NCBI RefSeq assembly: GCF_001672915.1
Contig: NZ_LZKR01000004.1
Span: forward strand, 124,001 to 188,000
Source: Mycobacterium sp. 1245805.9
Lineage (GTDB): Bacteria; Actinomycetota; Actinomycetes; Mycobacteriales; Mycobacteriaceae
DNA: 64,000 nucleotides
Direction: 5' to 3'
The stretch's first letter is position 1. Every line of letters starts with the position of its first letter. The translations under genes and the position numbers were made by a program. Shown here piece by piece: positions 51,938 through 59,362 of the stretch. A model generated the notes under the pieces. It did no database searches and had not been told where the DNA came from. It saw nothing but the letters and a program-made list of their open reading frames with translations.

Positions 51938-52330
51938 GTGCAGACGAGCTTGCGCTTCGAGCGTTGGTATCTTCCCCTCGCGGTTGCGGTCGGGTTGGGC
52001 CCCAGCCAGAGCGACATCCGGTTGGACGCCGGCGTGCTGCACGTCAAGATGGGCTGGGCGTTCGAAGCCGACATCCCATTGGCGTCGATCACCAAGGCCG
52101 AACCGGCCACCGAGCGCGTGTTCAGTTGGGGCGTGCACTATTCCGGGGGTCGCTGGTTGGTCAACGGCTCGGGCAAGGGGCTGGTTGCGTTGACGATCGA
52201 GCCCCCGGTGCAGGCGAAAGTGTGGATCAGGTCGGTGACGCTGCGTTCCTTGTGGGTCAGCGTGACCGATCCGGACGCCCTCATCGCCGCCTGCTCTGGG
52301 CGCTCAACCAATCCCGCTGGCGGCGGATGA
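51938..52330 (+). CDS. Conserved hypothetical protein (Rv1914c-like)
   Basis: From GTG 51938 this encodes 130 residues of beta-rich sequence: LRFERWYLPLAVAVGLGPSQ, DAGVLHVKMGWAFEADIPLA and VKVWIRSV-like strands near the end. Size and place (divergent from aceA, before the MBL gene) agree with Rv1914c by memory. Family not recognised otherwise. Its 3' end overlaps the MBL gene by 50 bp, tail to tail. Confidence 0.75.
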   Translation: MQTSLRFERWYLPLAVAVGLGPSQSDIRLDAGVLHVKMGWAFEADIPLASITKAEPATERVFSWGVHYSGGRWLVNGSGKGLVALTIEPPVQAKVWIRSVTLRSLWVSVTDPDALIAACSGRSTNPAGGG

Positions 52331-53015
52331 ACCCGGCGCCGACAGCCTTCCCGTGGCCGGGCACGTAGACGGCTTGGGGCCCACCGATCTCGAGCACCCG
52401 GTCAAGGGTTGCCGGCCACGCCGCCACGTCGGAATCGGCGTCGATCGCGGGGTCGGCGGATTCCTCGACGAGATCACCGGTGAACACCACGACCCGGCCG
52501 GCACCGGACGCCGAGACGACCAGATCCGACGTGGTGTGACCGTGGCCCGGGTGGGCGATCGTCGCGGTCCGGTCCCCGAGGTCGATGACAGCGTCATAGA
52601 TCCCGTGCTGCGGAGGGCGCAGGGCGGCGATCGCGCGGTCGATCTCGGCCGTATCGGCGCCGTTGCTCAGCGCGTCGGCGCGAAGCTCGTCGGTCGCCGT
52701 CGATAGGCACTCGACGACCTCGGGTGCGCAGTACATGTCGGCATCGGCGAACACCGATGAACCCAGGACGTGATCGAAATGCTTGTGTGTCAACACAACA
52801 TGGGTAACCGAGCGTCCCGCGATCTCGCGGACGTCGTCGTCGATCGCGGCCGCTTCGGCGAGCGTGGTCCCGGTGTCGACGAGCAGCGCTCCGGTCCGGC
52901 CGACGATCAGGCCGACCGTGACGTCGCAGAAGGGAAGCCGGCAGCGATGCACGCCGGCGGTCAGCTCCTCCCACGCGAAATGCACAAGGCAGACGGTAGC
53001 GCCGTCCGCCAGCAC
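52281..53015 (-). CDS. Metallo-beta-lactamase-fold hydrolase (Rv1913-like)
   Basis: From GTG 53015 this encodes 244 residues (GTG 52985 would give 234). The HxHxDH-type motif is in HVVLTHKHFDHVLGSSVF (THKHFDH), and metal ligands continue with PGHGHTTSD, VFTGDLVEE and YVPGHGKAV. A full metal-binding set is thus present. Family members are glyoxalase II-like or lactonase-like hydrolases. It is divergent from the ArsR operon with its operator in between. Corresponds to Rv1913 by place. Confidence 0.85.
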   Translation of the reverse strand: MLADGATVCLVHFAWEELTAGVHRCRLPFCDVTVGLIVGRTGALLVDTGTTLAEAAAIDDDVREIAGRSVTHVVLTHKHFDHVLGSSVFADADMYCAPEVVECLSTATDELRADALSNGADTAEIDRAIAALRPPQHGIYDAVIDLGDRTATIAHPGHGHTTSDLVVSASGAGRVVVFTGDLVEESADPAIDADSDVAAWPATLDRVLEIGGPQAVYVPGHGKAVGAGFIRRQRDWLSAQSRRR

Positions 53016-53031
53016 AACGCGTCGGAAAAAG

Positions 53032-53061
53032 TTGACATGTCGGAATTTTCCGACATATATT
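53032..53061 (+). promoter_or_regulatory. ArsR promoter/operator with leaderless start
   Basis: TTGACA (53032-53037), 18 bp, TATATT (53056-53061), then six bases to GTG 53068. A perfect 9+9 bp palindrome ATGTCGGAA-TT-TTCCGACAT (53037-53056) fills the space between the boxes. The geometry is the same as at 30367-30403. Confidence 0.78.
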
Positions 53062-53067
53062 GCGCGG

Positions 53068-53379
53068 GTGGCCGCCGACCGCGTCTTTCTCGCCCTGGCC
53101 AACCCGGTGCGCCGGGAACTGCTGGCGATCCTCGCCGGGCGCCCTCTGTCCGCGGGCGAACTCAGCGACCGGTTCGAGCTCAGCCGCCCGGCCATCGCCG
53201 AGCACCTCAAGGTGCTGCGTGACGCCGGGCTGGTGGCCGACGAGCCGCAGGGCCGCCGGCGCATCTACCGGCTGACCGCCGAACCGCTGGCGGAGCTCGG
53301 TGAGTGGCTGCATCCGTTCGAGAAGTTCTGGCGCGCCCGGCTGGCCGGGCTCGCCGAGGCGGCAGAGGAGCTGGAATGA
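53068..53379 (+). CDS. ArsR-family repressor
   Basis: From GTG 53068 this encodes 103 residues: VFLALANPVRRELLAILAGR, LSDRFELSRPAIAEHLKVL (recognition helix) and DEPQGRRRIYRLTAEPL wing, with a C-terminal helix. No metal-binding Cys is present. It belongs with the ArsR-SRPBCC type. The open frame upstream crosses the palindrome and is not needed. It shares an ATGA overlap with the SRPBCC gene. Autoregulation by the upstream operator is likely. Confidence 0.92.
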   Translation: MAADRVFLALANPVRRELLAILAGRPLSAGELSDRFELSRPAIAEHLKVLRDAGLVADEPQGRRRIYRLTAEPLAELGEWLHPFEKFWRARLAGLAEAAEELE

Positions 53380-53780
53380 GCGAGACGCCCGCAACGATCC
53401 GCGTGGACCAATTCGTCGCGGCGCCGCCGGCGAAGGTGTGGCGGCTGCTGACCGAACCGGAGCTGATGCGACTGTGGTGGGCCGAGGGTGAGGTGGCCGC
53501 GGTGGTCGGCCATCAGTTCACCCTGGACATGCCGGGCTACGGCAAGCAGCCCTGCAAGGTGCTCGAGGTCGATCCCCCGCACCGCTTCGTCTACACGTTC
53601 ACCGCGGCCTGGACGCTGACCTGGCGCCTCGAGCCGGAAGGCGGCGGCACTCGGGTGTTCTTGGAGCACAGCGGATTTGACCTGGACGACACCAGGATGG
53701 TCGAGGCCTTCGAGCGCATGGGACCCGGCTGGCGCGACGTCGTTCTCCCCCGCCTCGCCGGGACCGTCGCGCGGGCCTGA
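53376..53780 (+). CDS. SRPBCC/AHSA1-like protein
   Basis: Encodes 134 residues: IRVDQFVAAPPAKVWRLLTE, LMRLWWAEGEVAAVVG, then a curved sheet (RFVYTFTAAWTLTWRLEPEG) and a C-terminal helix. AHSA1-like. ATGA overlap with the ArsR gene. The gene fadB5 starts 31 bp downstream and may be in the same transcript. Ligand unknown. Confidence 0.9.
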   Translation: MSETPATIRVDQFVAAPPAKVWRLLTEPELMRLWWAEGEVAAVVGHQFTLDMPGYGKQPCKVLEVDPPHRFVYTFTAAWTLTWRLEPEGGGTRVFLEHSGFDLDDTRMVEAFERMGPGWRDVVLPRLAGTVARA

Positions 53781-53811
53781 GGCGCTCGGCGGCGTGTGCG
53801 ACCATCACACG

Positions 53812-54816
53812 ATGCGCGCAGTCGTCATCACCAAGCACGGCGACCCGTCGGTCCTGCGGGTCCAGGAGCGACCGGACCCGCCGCCACCGGGCCCCGGGCA
53901 GTTGCGGGTCGCGGTGCGGGCGGCCGGCGTCAACTTCGCCGACCACCTGGCCCGCGTCGGCCTGTATCCCGATGCGCCGAAGCTCCCGGCGGTGGTCGGC
54001 TACGAGGTCGCCGGGACGGTCGAGGCCGTCGGCGACGGCGTCGACCCCGGCCGCGTGGGCGAGCGGGTATTGGCGGGCACGCGATTTGGCGGCTACGCCG
54101 AGGTGGTCAACGTGGCGGCGAACGACACCGTCACGCTGCCCGCCGCGGTGAGCTTCGAACAGGGCGCCGCCGTCCCGGTGAACTACGCGACCGCCTGGGC
54201 GGCGCTGCATGGTTACGGATCCCTGCGCGCCGGCGAGCGCGTGCTGGTGCACGCGGCGGCCGGCGGGGTGGGCATCGCCGCCGTCCAATTCGCGAAGGCC
54301 GCCGGGGCCGTGGTGCACGGCACCGCGTCGCCCGCGAAGCACCCGAAGCTGGCCGAGCTCGGCGTCGACCGGGCCATCGACTACCGCCGCGACGGCTGGT
54401 GGAAGGGCCTGGAGCCCTACGATCTGGTGCTCGACGCGCTCGGCGGCACGTCGCTGCGGCGGTCCTACGCGCTGCTCCGCCCGGGCGGAAGGCTTGTGGG
54501 CTATGGCATTTCGAACATGCAACACGGCGAGAAGCGCTCACTGCGCGCGGCCGCGCCGCATGCCCTGGCGATGCTGCGCGGTTTCAACCTGCTCGACCAG
54601 CTCTCGGAGTCGAAGGCCGTGATCGGGATCAACATGCTGCGGCTGTGGGACGACCGCGGCACGCTCGAGCCCTGGATCACGCCTCTGGCCAAGGCGCTCG
54701 ACGACGGCACGATCGCGCCCGTCGTGCATGCGGCGGTCCCGTTCGCCCAGGCGCCGGAAGCGCACCGGATCCTGGCGGCCCGGGAGAACATCGGCAAGGT
54801 CGTGCTGGTGCCCTGA
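53812..54816 (+). CDS. fadB5: NADPH:quinone oxidoreductase-type MDR protein
   Basis: Encodes 334 residues, exactly the length I recall for M. tuberculosis FadB5 (Rv1912c). Domains: N-terminal GroES-like (VRAAGVNFADHLARVGLYPD) and a Rossmann with VLVHAAAGGVGIAAVQFAKA. Despite its name it is a quinone-oxidoreductase-like enzyme (zeta-crystallin type), lacking zinc ligands, and not a beta-oxidation multienzyme. It lies downstream of the ArsR-SRPBCC pair. Confidence 0.9.
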   Translation: MRAVVITKHGDPSVLRVQERPDPPPPGPGQLRVAVRAAGVNFADHLARVGLYPDAPKLPAVVGYEVAGTVEAVGDGVDPGRVGERVLAGTRFGGYAEVVNVAANDTVTLPAAVSFEQGAAVPVNYATAWAALHGYGSLRAGERVLVHAAAGGVGIAAVQFAKAAGAVVHGTASPAKHPKLAELGVDRAIDYRRDGWWKGLEPYDLVLDALGGTSLRRSYALLRPGGRLVGYGISNMQHGEKRSLRAAAPHALAMLRGFNLLDQLSESKAVIGINMLRLWDDRGTLEPWITPLAKALDDGTIAPVVHAAVPFAQAPEAHRILAARENIGKVVLVP

Positions 54817-54851
54817 GTTTTGGCGCCGCGACAATGGCTATCTAATCCGTT

Positions 54852-55295
54852 ATGGCTATCTCCGATTCCCGCGAAGTCGTCATCGACGCGACGCCGGACG
54901 AAATCATGGACGTGCTGTTCGACCTCGAGTCGTTGACCGAGTGGTCCTCGTTTCACAAGAAGGTCGAAATCCTCGAACGCGACGAGGAGGGCCATCCGAG
55001 CAGATCGCGGCAGACGGTGAAGATCGTGGGTGTCAGCGACGAGCAGGTGCTCGACTACTCCGCGTACGACGACGGCGTGGGCTGGACGCTGGAGAGCTCC
55101 AAACAGCAGCGCGCACAGGAGGGCCGCTACACCCTGACGCCCGACGGCGACTCCACCCGGGTGCGTTTCGATCTGACCGTGGACCTTTCCGCCCCGGTCC
55201 CGGGATTCCTGGTCAAGAGGGGGGCCAAGGGCCTGATGGAAACCGCGACCGACGGCCTGCGCAAGCGCGTGCTTCAAGTCAAGGGCGGCAAGTAG
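54852..55295 (+). CDS. SRPBCC (polyketide cyclase/dehydrase-like) protein
   Basis: Encodes 147 residues: SREVVIDATPDEIMDVLFDL, DYSAYDDGVGWTLESSKQQR and the C-terminal helix with ETATDGLRKRVLQVKGGK. Matches the Rv0910/Rv1546/Rv2185c type of START-like proteins; some of these have been called toxins, but there is no antitoxin gene here. A 10-base repeat ATGGCTATCT occurs 18 bp upstream and again at the start. Confidence 0.85.
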   Translation: MAISDSREVVIDATPDEIMDVLFDLESLTEWSSFHKKVEILERDEEGHPSRSRQTVKIVGVSDEQVLDYSAYDDGVGWTLESSKQQRAQEGRYTLTPDGDSTRVRFDLTVDLSAPVPGFLVKRGAKGLMETATDGLRKRVLQVKGGK

Positions 55296-55346
55296 GTTCC
55301 GGACGAGTCCTTCCCGACTGGCCGTCGGCGAGCGACACTGTCCTGT

Positions 55347-55940
55347 ATGGAATCGCTTCACCGCTTCGCGCCGGTCACCGCCGGGCTGGCGCTCCTCGTC
55401 GCGCTGGCCGGCTGCGGCGGCCAGGGGGGCAGCCATTCGACCGCCCCGCAGACACCCAAGGTGACGACCCTCGGCCGGACCGTCGCGCAGGCGCCTGGCG
55501 ACGGTCCGCTCACCATCGGCAGCCCGGCATTCGCCGACGGCGCGTCGATCCCGGCGCAGTACACCTGCAAGGGAGCCAACGTCGCGCCACCGTTGACGTG
55601 GTCGGCGCCGTTGGGCGGTGCACTCGTCGTCGACGACACCGACGCGCCGCGCGGTCCCTACGTGCACTGGATCGTCGTCGGCATCCCACCCGGTCCCGGG
55701 AGCACCGCGGACGGCCAGACCCCGGCCGGAGCGAGCAGCCTGCCGAACTCGGCCGGGCAGGCCGGCTACAGCGGGCCCTGCCCGCCCGCGGGCACCGGGG
55801 TGCACCACTACCGGTTCACCCTTTATCAGCTTCCCGCCACCTACCAGCTCCCCGCGGGACTGGCCGGGGCGCCGGCGGCGCAGGCGATCACGAAGGCGGC
55901 GGCGGCCCAGGCGCAATTCACCGGAACCTTCGAAGGCTGA
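55347..55940 (+). CDS. PEBP-type lipoprotein (Rv1910c/LppC-like)
   Basis: Encodes 197 residues with a lipobox ([12 protein letters not shown]) and a phosphatidylethanolamine-binding-protein fold: [40 protein letters not shown] (the D-P/H pocket), then [20 protein letters not shown]. Length equals Rv1910c by memory; LppC (Rv1911c) is a near paralogue in M. tuberculosis. Bacterial PEBPs bind small phosphates or lipids; role in the envelope unknown. Confidence 0.88.
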   Translation: MESLHRFAPVTAGLALLVALAGCGGQGGSHSTAPQTPKVTTLGRTVAQAPGDGPLTIGSPAFADGASIPAQYTCKGANVAPPLTWSAPLGGALVVDDTDAPRGPYVHWIVVGIPPGPGSTADGQTPAGASSLPNSAGQAGYSGPCPPAGTGVHHYRFTLYQLPATYQLPAGLAGAPAAQAITKAAAAQAQFTGTFEG

Positions 55941-55959
55941 TGACCCCAGCGGTGGCGCC

Positions 55960-56817
55960 ATGCCGGCACAGCCGACGTTAGACGTAACGCGGGCAATACA
56001 ATTCGGCCAGCTCGTCAATGCGACCGCCGCGACACCGCCGGGCGATCTGACGAACAAGGCCGGGCAGGCCCTGAGCGCCGGCGGCGTCGCCTACACCGTC
56101 GTCACGACGATCTACGCCAACGATCTGGCGACCGACATGAATCCCGGCCGCGCCGAGAACGAGGTCTCCATCGGGCTGATCTGCCAGGAGGACAAGAGCG
56201 GCGACGTCGTGATCGCGATCCGCGGCACCGAAGGGTGGCTGGAATGGATCCACGACGCCGAATTCGGTTTGGTGCCATGCCCTTTCCTGGCCGGGGCCGG
56301 CCACACGGAAGACGGCTTCACCGAGATGTACGAGTCCTTGCGGACCGGAACCCGACCGGATTCGCCTACCGTCGTCAAAGGACTCGCGGAGCTTACGTTC
56401 CCGCAAGCCGTTGGCGCCGTGGCGATCTGCGGTCACAGCCTCGGAGGAGCCCTGGCGACGCTGTTGGCCCTCGACCTGGCGGCGAACACGGGGTTCAGCG
56501 CCCCGGCCGTCTACACCTACAGCAGTCCGCGCACCGGGGATTCGCTGTTCGCCCGCACCTACGACCAGGTGGTCAAGAACTCCTATCGCATCGCAAACCG
56601 CCTGGACATCGTCCCGGCGTTACCTCCACCCGTCGAGTACGAGCACGTGCTCACCCGGTTTTGGCTGAACCCGGTTCGGCTGGTGCCACTGCCGCCCAAG
56701 GCATTGGTCAAATACTCAGTGCCATGCGAACATTCGCTCGCGACCTATCTGCATCTGCTGTCGCTGCAATCCGGCGGCCCGGTCCTGCCCCTGCAACCCG
56801 CCTGCAAGCCCACCTAG
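55960..56817 (+). CDS. Lipase class 3-type alpha/beta hydrolase
   Basis: From ATG 55960 this encodes 285 residues. The nucleophile elbow is VAICGHSLGGALATLLALDL (GxSxG), followed by an Asp region (ANRLDIVPALPP) and a His in the C-terminal part (CEHSLATYLHLL). It follows the fungal class 3 lipase layout with a RGTEGWLEWIHDAEFGLVP lid/oxyanion segment. No signal peptide is visible. It starts 19 bp after the PEBP stop. Substrate probably short-chain acylglycerols. Confidence 0.87.
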   Translation: MPAQPTLDVTRAIQFGQLVNATAATPPGDLTNKAGQALSAGGVAYTVVTTIYANDLATDMNPGRAENEVSIGLICQEDKSGDVVIAIRGTEGWLEWIHDAEFGLVPCPFLAGAGHTEDGFTEMYESLRTGTRPDSPTVVKGLAELTFPQAVGAVAICGHSLGGALATLLALDLAANTGFSAPAVYTYSSPRTGDSLFARTYDQVVKNSYRIANRLDIVPALPPPVEYEHVLTRFWLNPVRLVPLPPKALVKYSVPCEHSLATYLHLLSLQSGGPVLPLQPACKPT

Positions 56818-57362
56818 TCCGCCGGCGTCCGGGTGGCGAGCCGAAGCAACCCGCGACGCAACCGTTTGTCGCGCTTGCCGGCGTCGAGCTCGATCAGGGC
56901 GATCTCCGCAACGGCCGCGACGAGCAGCACCGCGACCGGTTCCGGGGGCGTCCATCCGAGCGCGACCAGGTCGGGCACAATCTGCGCGGCCGCGCTTTCG
57001 TTGCGGGCGGCCACCAAATCGCTCAGCCCGGCCTCGGTGCGCGACTGCACCAGCAACGCCTTGGTGGCCGGCTCGGCCAGGCAGCCGTCGAGGTAGGCGT
57101 TCATCCCCGCCTCGAGCCGCTCACGGCCGGGCGGCAGGTCGGCGCCGGCCGCGGCGATCGAGTCCTGCAGGTCGTCGTGGAACCGGTCGTGAAGTGCCCG
57201 CACGTATTCCGATCGGCTGGGCCAATGCTGATAGAAGCTGCCCTTCGCCATGCCGGCCTCGGCGACGATAGCGTTCACGGAGATCCGGGCCAGGTCGGCG
57301 GACCCCAGCAGCCGCTGCCCGGCGTCCAGCAGCGCATTGCGGCCCGGCTCAGGCGATCTCAT
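56814..57362 (-). CDS. TetR-family repressor
   Basis: From ATG 57362 this encodes 182 residues: NALLDAGQRLLGSADLARIS, IVAEAGMAKGSFYQHWPSRS (HTH), then a helical ligand domain. The ATG overlaps the Mpo1-like stop (ATGA), so the two are coupled. The palindrome at 57740-57757 between this operon and the divergent hydrolase gene is the likely operator, so it may control both. Confidence 0.9.
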   Translation of the reverse strand: MRSPEPGRNALLDAGQRLLGSADLARISVNAIVAEAGMAKGSFYQHWPSRSEYVRALHDRFHDDLQDSIAAAGADLPPGRERLEAGMNAYLDGCLAEPATKALLVQSRTEAGLSDLVAARNESAAAQIVPDLVALGWTPPEPVAVLLVAAVAEIALIELDAGKRDKRLRRGLLRLATRTPAD

Positions 57363-57691
57363 CGCGCGGCCACCCTGCGCTGACTGCGACGGGCCAGCAT
57401 CTCGCCGTACTGCTCGCAGACGTGGATCACGCCGGTGAGTTGATAGGTGATCCACCCCTTGTGGGTCGAGGGCAGGTTCTTCTCGAAGACCCGGTGCCCG
57501 ACGATCTGGAGGGCCCATCCGCCGACGAACATCGCGGCGCCGATCCTCGGCTTGGCGAAGATCAGGGGTAGGCCGGCCGCGATGATCGGCGTGCCGACGA
57601 GATGCGTGGCCCGAACCCCTTTCGAGGTGTGTTGCGTTCGGTAGTAGGCCATCTTGTCGGCAAACGGCGCTTCGGGCGGCGGGGCTGGCAT
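57359..57691 (-). CDS. DUF962 / Mpo1-like membrane protein
   Basis: Encodes 110 residues of the YGL010w/Mpo1 family: KMAYYRTQHTSKGVRATHLV at the start (H-x-x-x-G-x-R-x-x-H-x-x-G-T), two short hydrophobic segments, and HRVFEKNLPSTHKG (the conserved His pair). Yeast Mpo1 is an Fe-dependent dioxygenase for 2-hydroxy fatty acids; bacterial relatives are unknown. It leads a two-gene unit with TetR. Confidence 0.85.
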   Translation of the reverse strand: MPAPPPEAPFADKMAYYRTQHTSKGVRATHLVGTPIIAAGLPLIFAKPRIGAAMFVGGWALQIVGHRVFEKNLPSTHKGWITYQLTGVIHVCEQYGEMLARRSQRRVAAR

Positions 57692-57739
57692 CGCTGGTCC
57701 CTTCTTGTCAGGGCGGTCCTGTCGTTGTAGCGTAAGCCA

Positions 57740-57757
57740 TGACCGACCAGTCGGTCA
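57740..57757. promoter_or_regulatory. TetR operator
   Basis: TGACCGAC-CA-GTCGGTCA, a perfect 8+8 bp palindrome with a CA centre, between Mpo1/TetR (minus) and the hydrolase (plus). It has the same central ACCAGT as the site at 10098-10111. Confidence 0.8.
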
Positions 57758-57777
57758 AAATTCTGAGAGGAACTTCC

Positions 57778-58581
57778 ATGGCGACTGTTCAAACCCGGGC
57801 GGGCCGCGTCGCATACCACGAATCCGGTAGTGGCCCAACCGTTTTGCTGCTTCATGCCTCGCTGCATGACCGGCACGACTTCGACCCGATCGTCGAGACG
57901 CTTGCCCGGAGCTACCGCACCATCGCGGTGGACTGGCCCGGGCACGGCGAATCCGATCCGGTCGAGTCCCCCATGTCGGCCAGCGCGCCGCTCTTCGCCG
58001 ACGTGCTGGAGGACGTCGTCGACGGCCTCGGCGTATCGGGCGCAGTGCTGATCGGCAACTCGGTCGGCGGGTTTGCGGCCGCGCGGCTGGCGATCAATCG
58101 GCCCGAGTGCGTCGGGGGCCTGATCCTGGTCAACACGGGCGGTTTCGTGCCGTTGAACCCGGTGGTCCGGGGCTTCTGCCGGGCGCTCGGCACGCCTGCG
58201 CTGTTCCGGCGGGCCGCCCCGCTTTTCGTCCGCGGCTACATGAAGCCCCGCACCGACGACGATCGGCGGATCGTCGAGCGCGCGACCGCGGTGGCGAAAA
58301 CACCCGAGGGCGTCCGCACCGGCGCGGCGCTGTGGCGCAGCTTCGCCACGCCCGAGCACGACCTGCGCGGTCGCGCCGGCGAGCTGACCGTGCCCACGCT
58401 GATCGTGTGGGGCAAGAAGGACATCGCCATACCGTTGCGGGCGGGACGCGCGACCCACGACGCCATCGCCGGTTCCCGGCTGGAGATCCTCGACACCGGG
58501 CACGTCGTCTTCTCGTCGGATCCCGGCGGCTTTCTCGCCGTCGCCCAGCCTTTCCTGGAATCCGTCAGCCTGCGGCGGTGA
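57778..58581 (+). CDS. Alpha/beta hydrolase
   Basis: From ATG 57778 this encodes 267 residues with the Ser-type core: LLLHASLHDRHDFDPIV, GHGESDP, nucleophile VLIGNSVGGFAAARLAIN (GxSxG), Asp near LIVWGKKDIAIPL and His in DTGHVVFS. This is the broad lipase/esterase class. GAGAGGAA lies about 10 bases before the ATG. It is divergent from Mpo1/TetR and shares their operator. Confidence 0.88.
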   Translation: MATVQTRAGRVAYHESGSGPTVLLLHASLHDRHDFDPIVETLARSYRTIAVDWPGHGESDPVESPMSASAPLFADVLEDVVDGLGVSGAVLIGNSVGGFAAARLAINRPECVGGLILVNTGGFVPLNPVVRGFCRALGTPALFRRAAPLFVRGYMKPRTDDDRRIVERATAVAKTPEGVRTGAALWRSFATPEHDLRGRAGELTVPTLIVWGKKDIAIPLRAGRATHDAIAGSRLEILDTGHVVFSSDPGGFLAVAQPFLESVSLRR

Positions 58582-58633
58582 TCGGGCGCGTGACGATAGG
58601 TTTCGCGAAGGAGGCGGTGCGCCCGCGCCAAAT

Positions 58634-59353
58634 TCAGTACAGGGGTGACCAGTTCGACGTGCGCAGCAGTCGGCTCTCCCACTGGTCGCGGTACTTCAAG
58701 GCCTCGTACATGTAGCTGCCCGGCGCACGGTGCTCTGGCGGAGTCTCGGTGGTCAGCAGGTGCACCAGCGCCGCATAGTTGTTGGCGTCTTCAATCTTCT
58801 GCCACAGCATGGCTTCTCGCCGGCGATAGCTCCCATGCGCGACCTGGAAGCACGCCTGGATGTCCAGGATCCGCATCGGCCGCGGGGCCTTGGAAAGCAC
58901 CCGGTAGTAGATCTCGTCCCACATGCGGATGTAGTCGTCGAGCGGGGCGGATGGCCAGCCGGTGTCCTCCATGAACAGGCTCAGCGCATGAGTGGCCCCA
59001 TCGGTGGGCACCGTCGCCAGGTCGACCGTCTGCAGCGGTGACCAGGACACGGGCAGCAGCAGCTTGCCGGTCACCTCGTGGCGCAGGTTGTCCAGCTCGC
59101 GCATCCATGGCCGAAGGTCGCCGGTCTGGGCACGGTGGACCAGGCTCTCCCACGCCGCACCGTCGCTGATCGCGGTGATGGTGACGACGTTGTAGGACAC
59201 CCCGGAGCCGTGGGCGTGGTTGGTGTACCAGAGCAGCCGGGCATCGTCCCCCTCGGCCAGCATGGGCATCCAGCCGTCGCGGTAGGCCGCTTCGAATTCC
59301 TCCTGCCGAGAGCCGACCACCCTGTGGGTCTCGTGAAGAAACAGCACTGGCAC
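58634..59353 (-). CDS. Conserved hypothetical protein, NIPSNAP-like, paralogue 1
   Basis: Encodes 239 residues. The first 105 and the later half each look like an alpha+beta dimeric-barrel domain (FLHETHRVVGSRQEEFEAAY, then LSLFMEDTGWP). There is marked identity to the protein at 60806-61504: DARLLWYTNHAHGSG/DARLLWYTNQAHGSG, RAPGSYMYEAL/RAPGTWMYDAL and LLRTSNWSPLY/LLRTSTWSPLY. NIPSNAP-type proteins often tailor small molecules, but the family is weakly defined. Last gene of a three-gene run with the AMP ligase. Confidence 0.75.
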   Translation of the reverse strand: MPVLFLHETHRVVGSRQEEFEAAYRDGWMPMLAEGDDARLLWYTNHAHGSGVSYNVVTITAISDGAAWESLVHRAQTGDLRPWMRELDNLRHEVTGKLLLPVSWSPLQTVDLATVPTDGATHALSLFMEDTGWPSAPLDDYIRMWDEIYYRVLSKAPRPMRILDIQACFQVAHGSYRRREAMLWQKIEDANNYAALVHLLTTETPPEHRAPGSYMYEALKYRDQWESRLLRTSNWSPLY

Positions 59354-59362
59354 TCCCTGACT

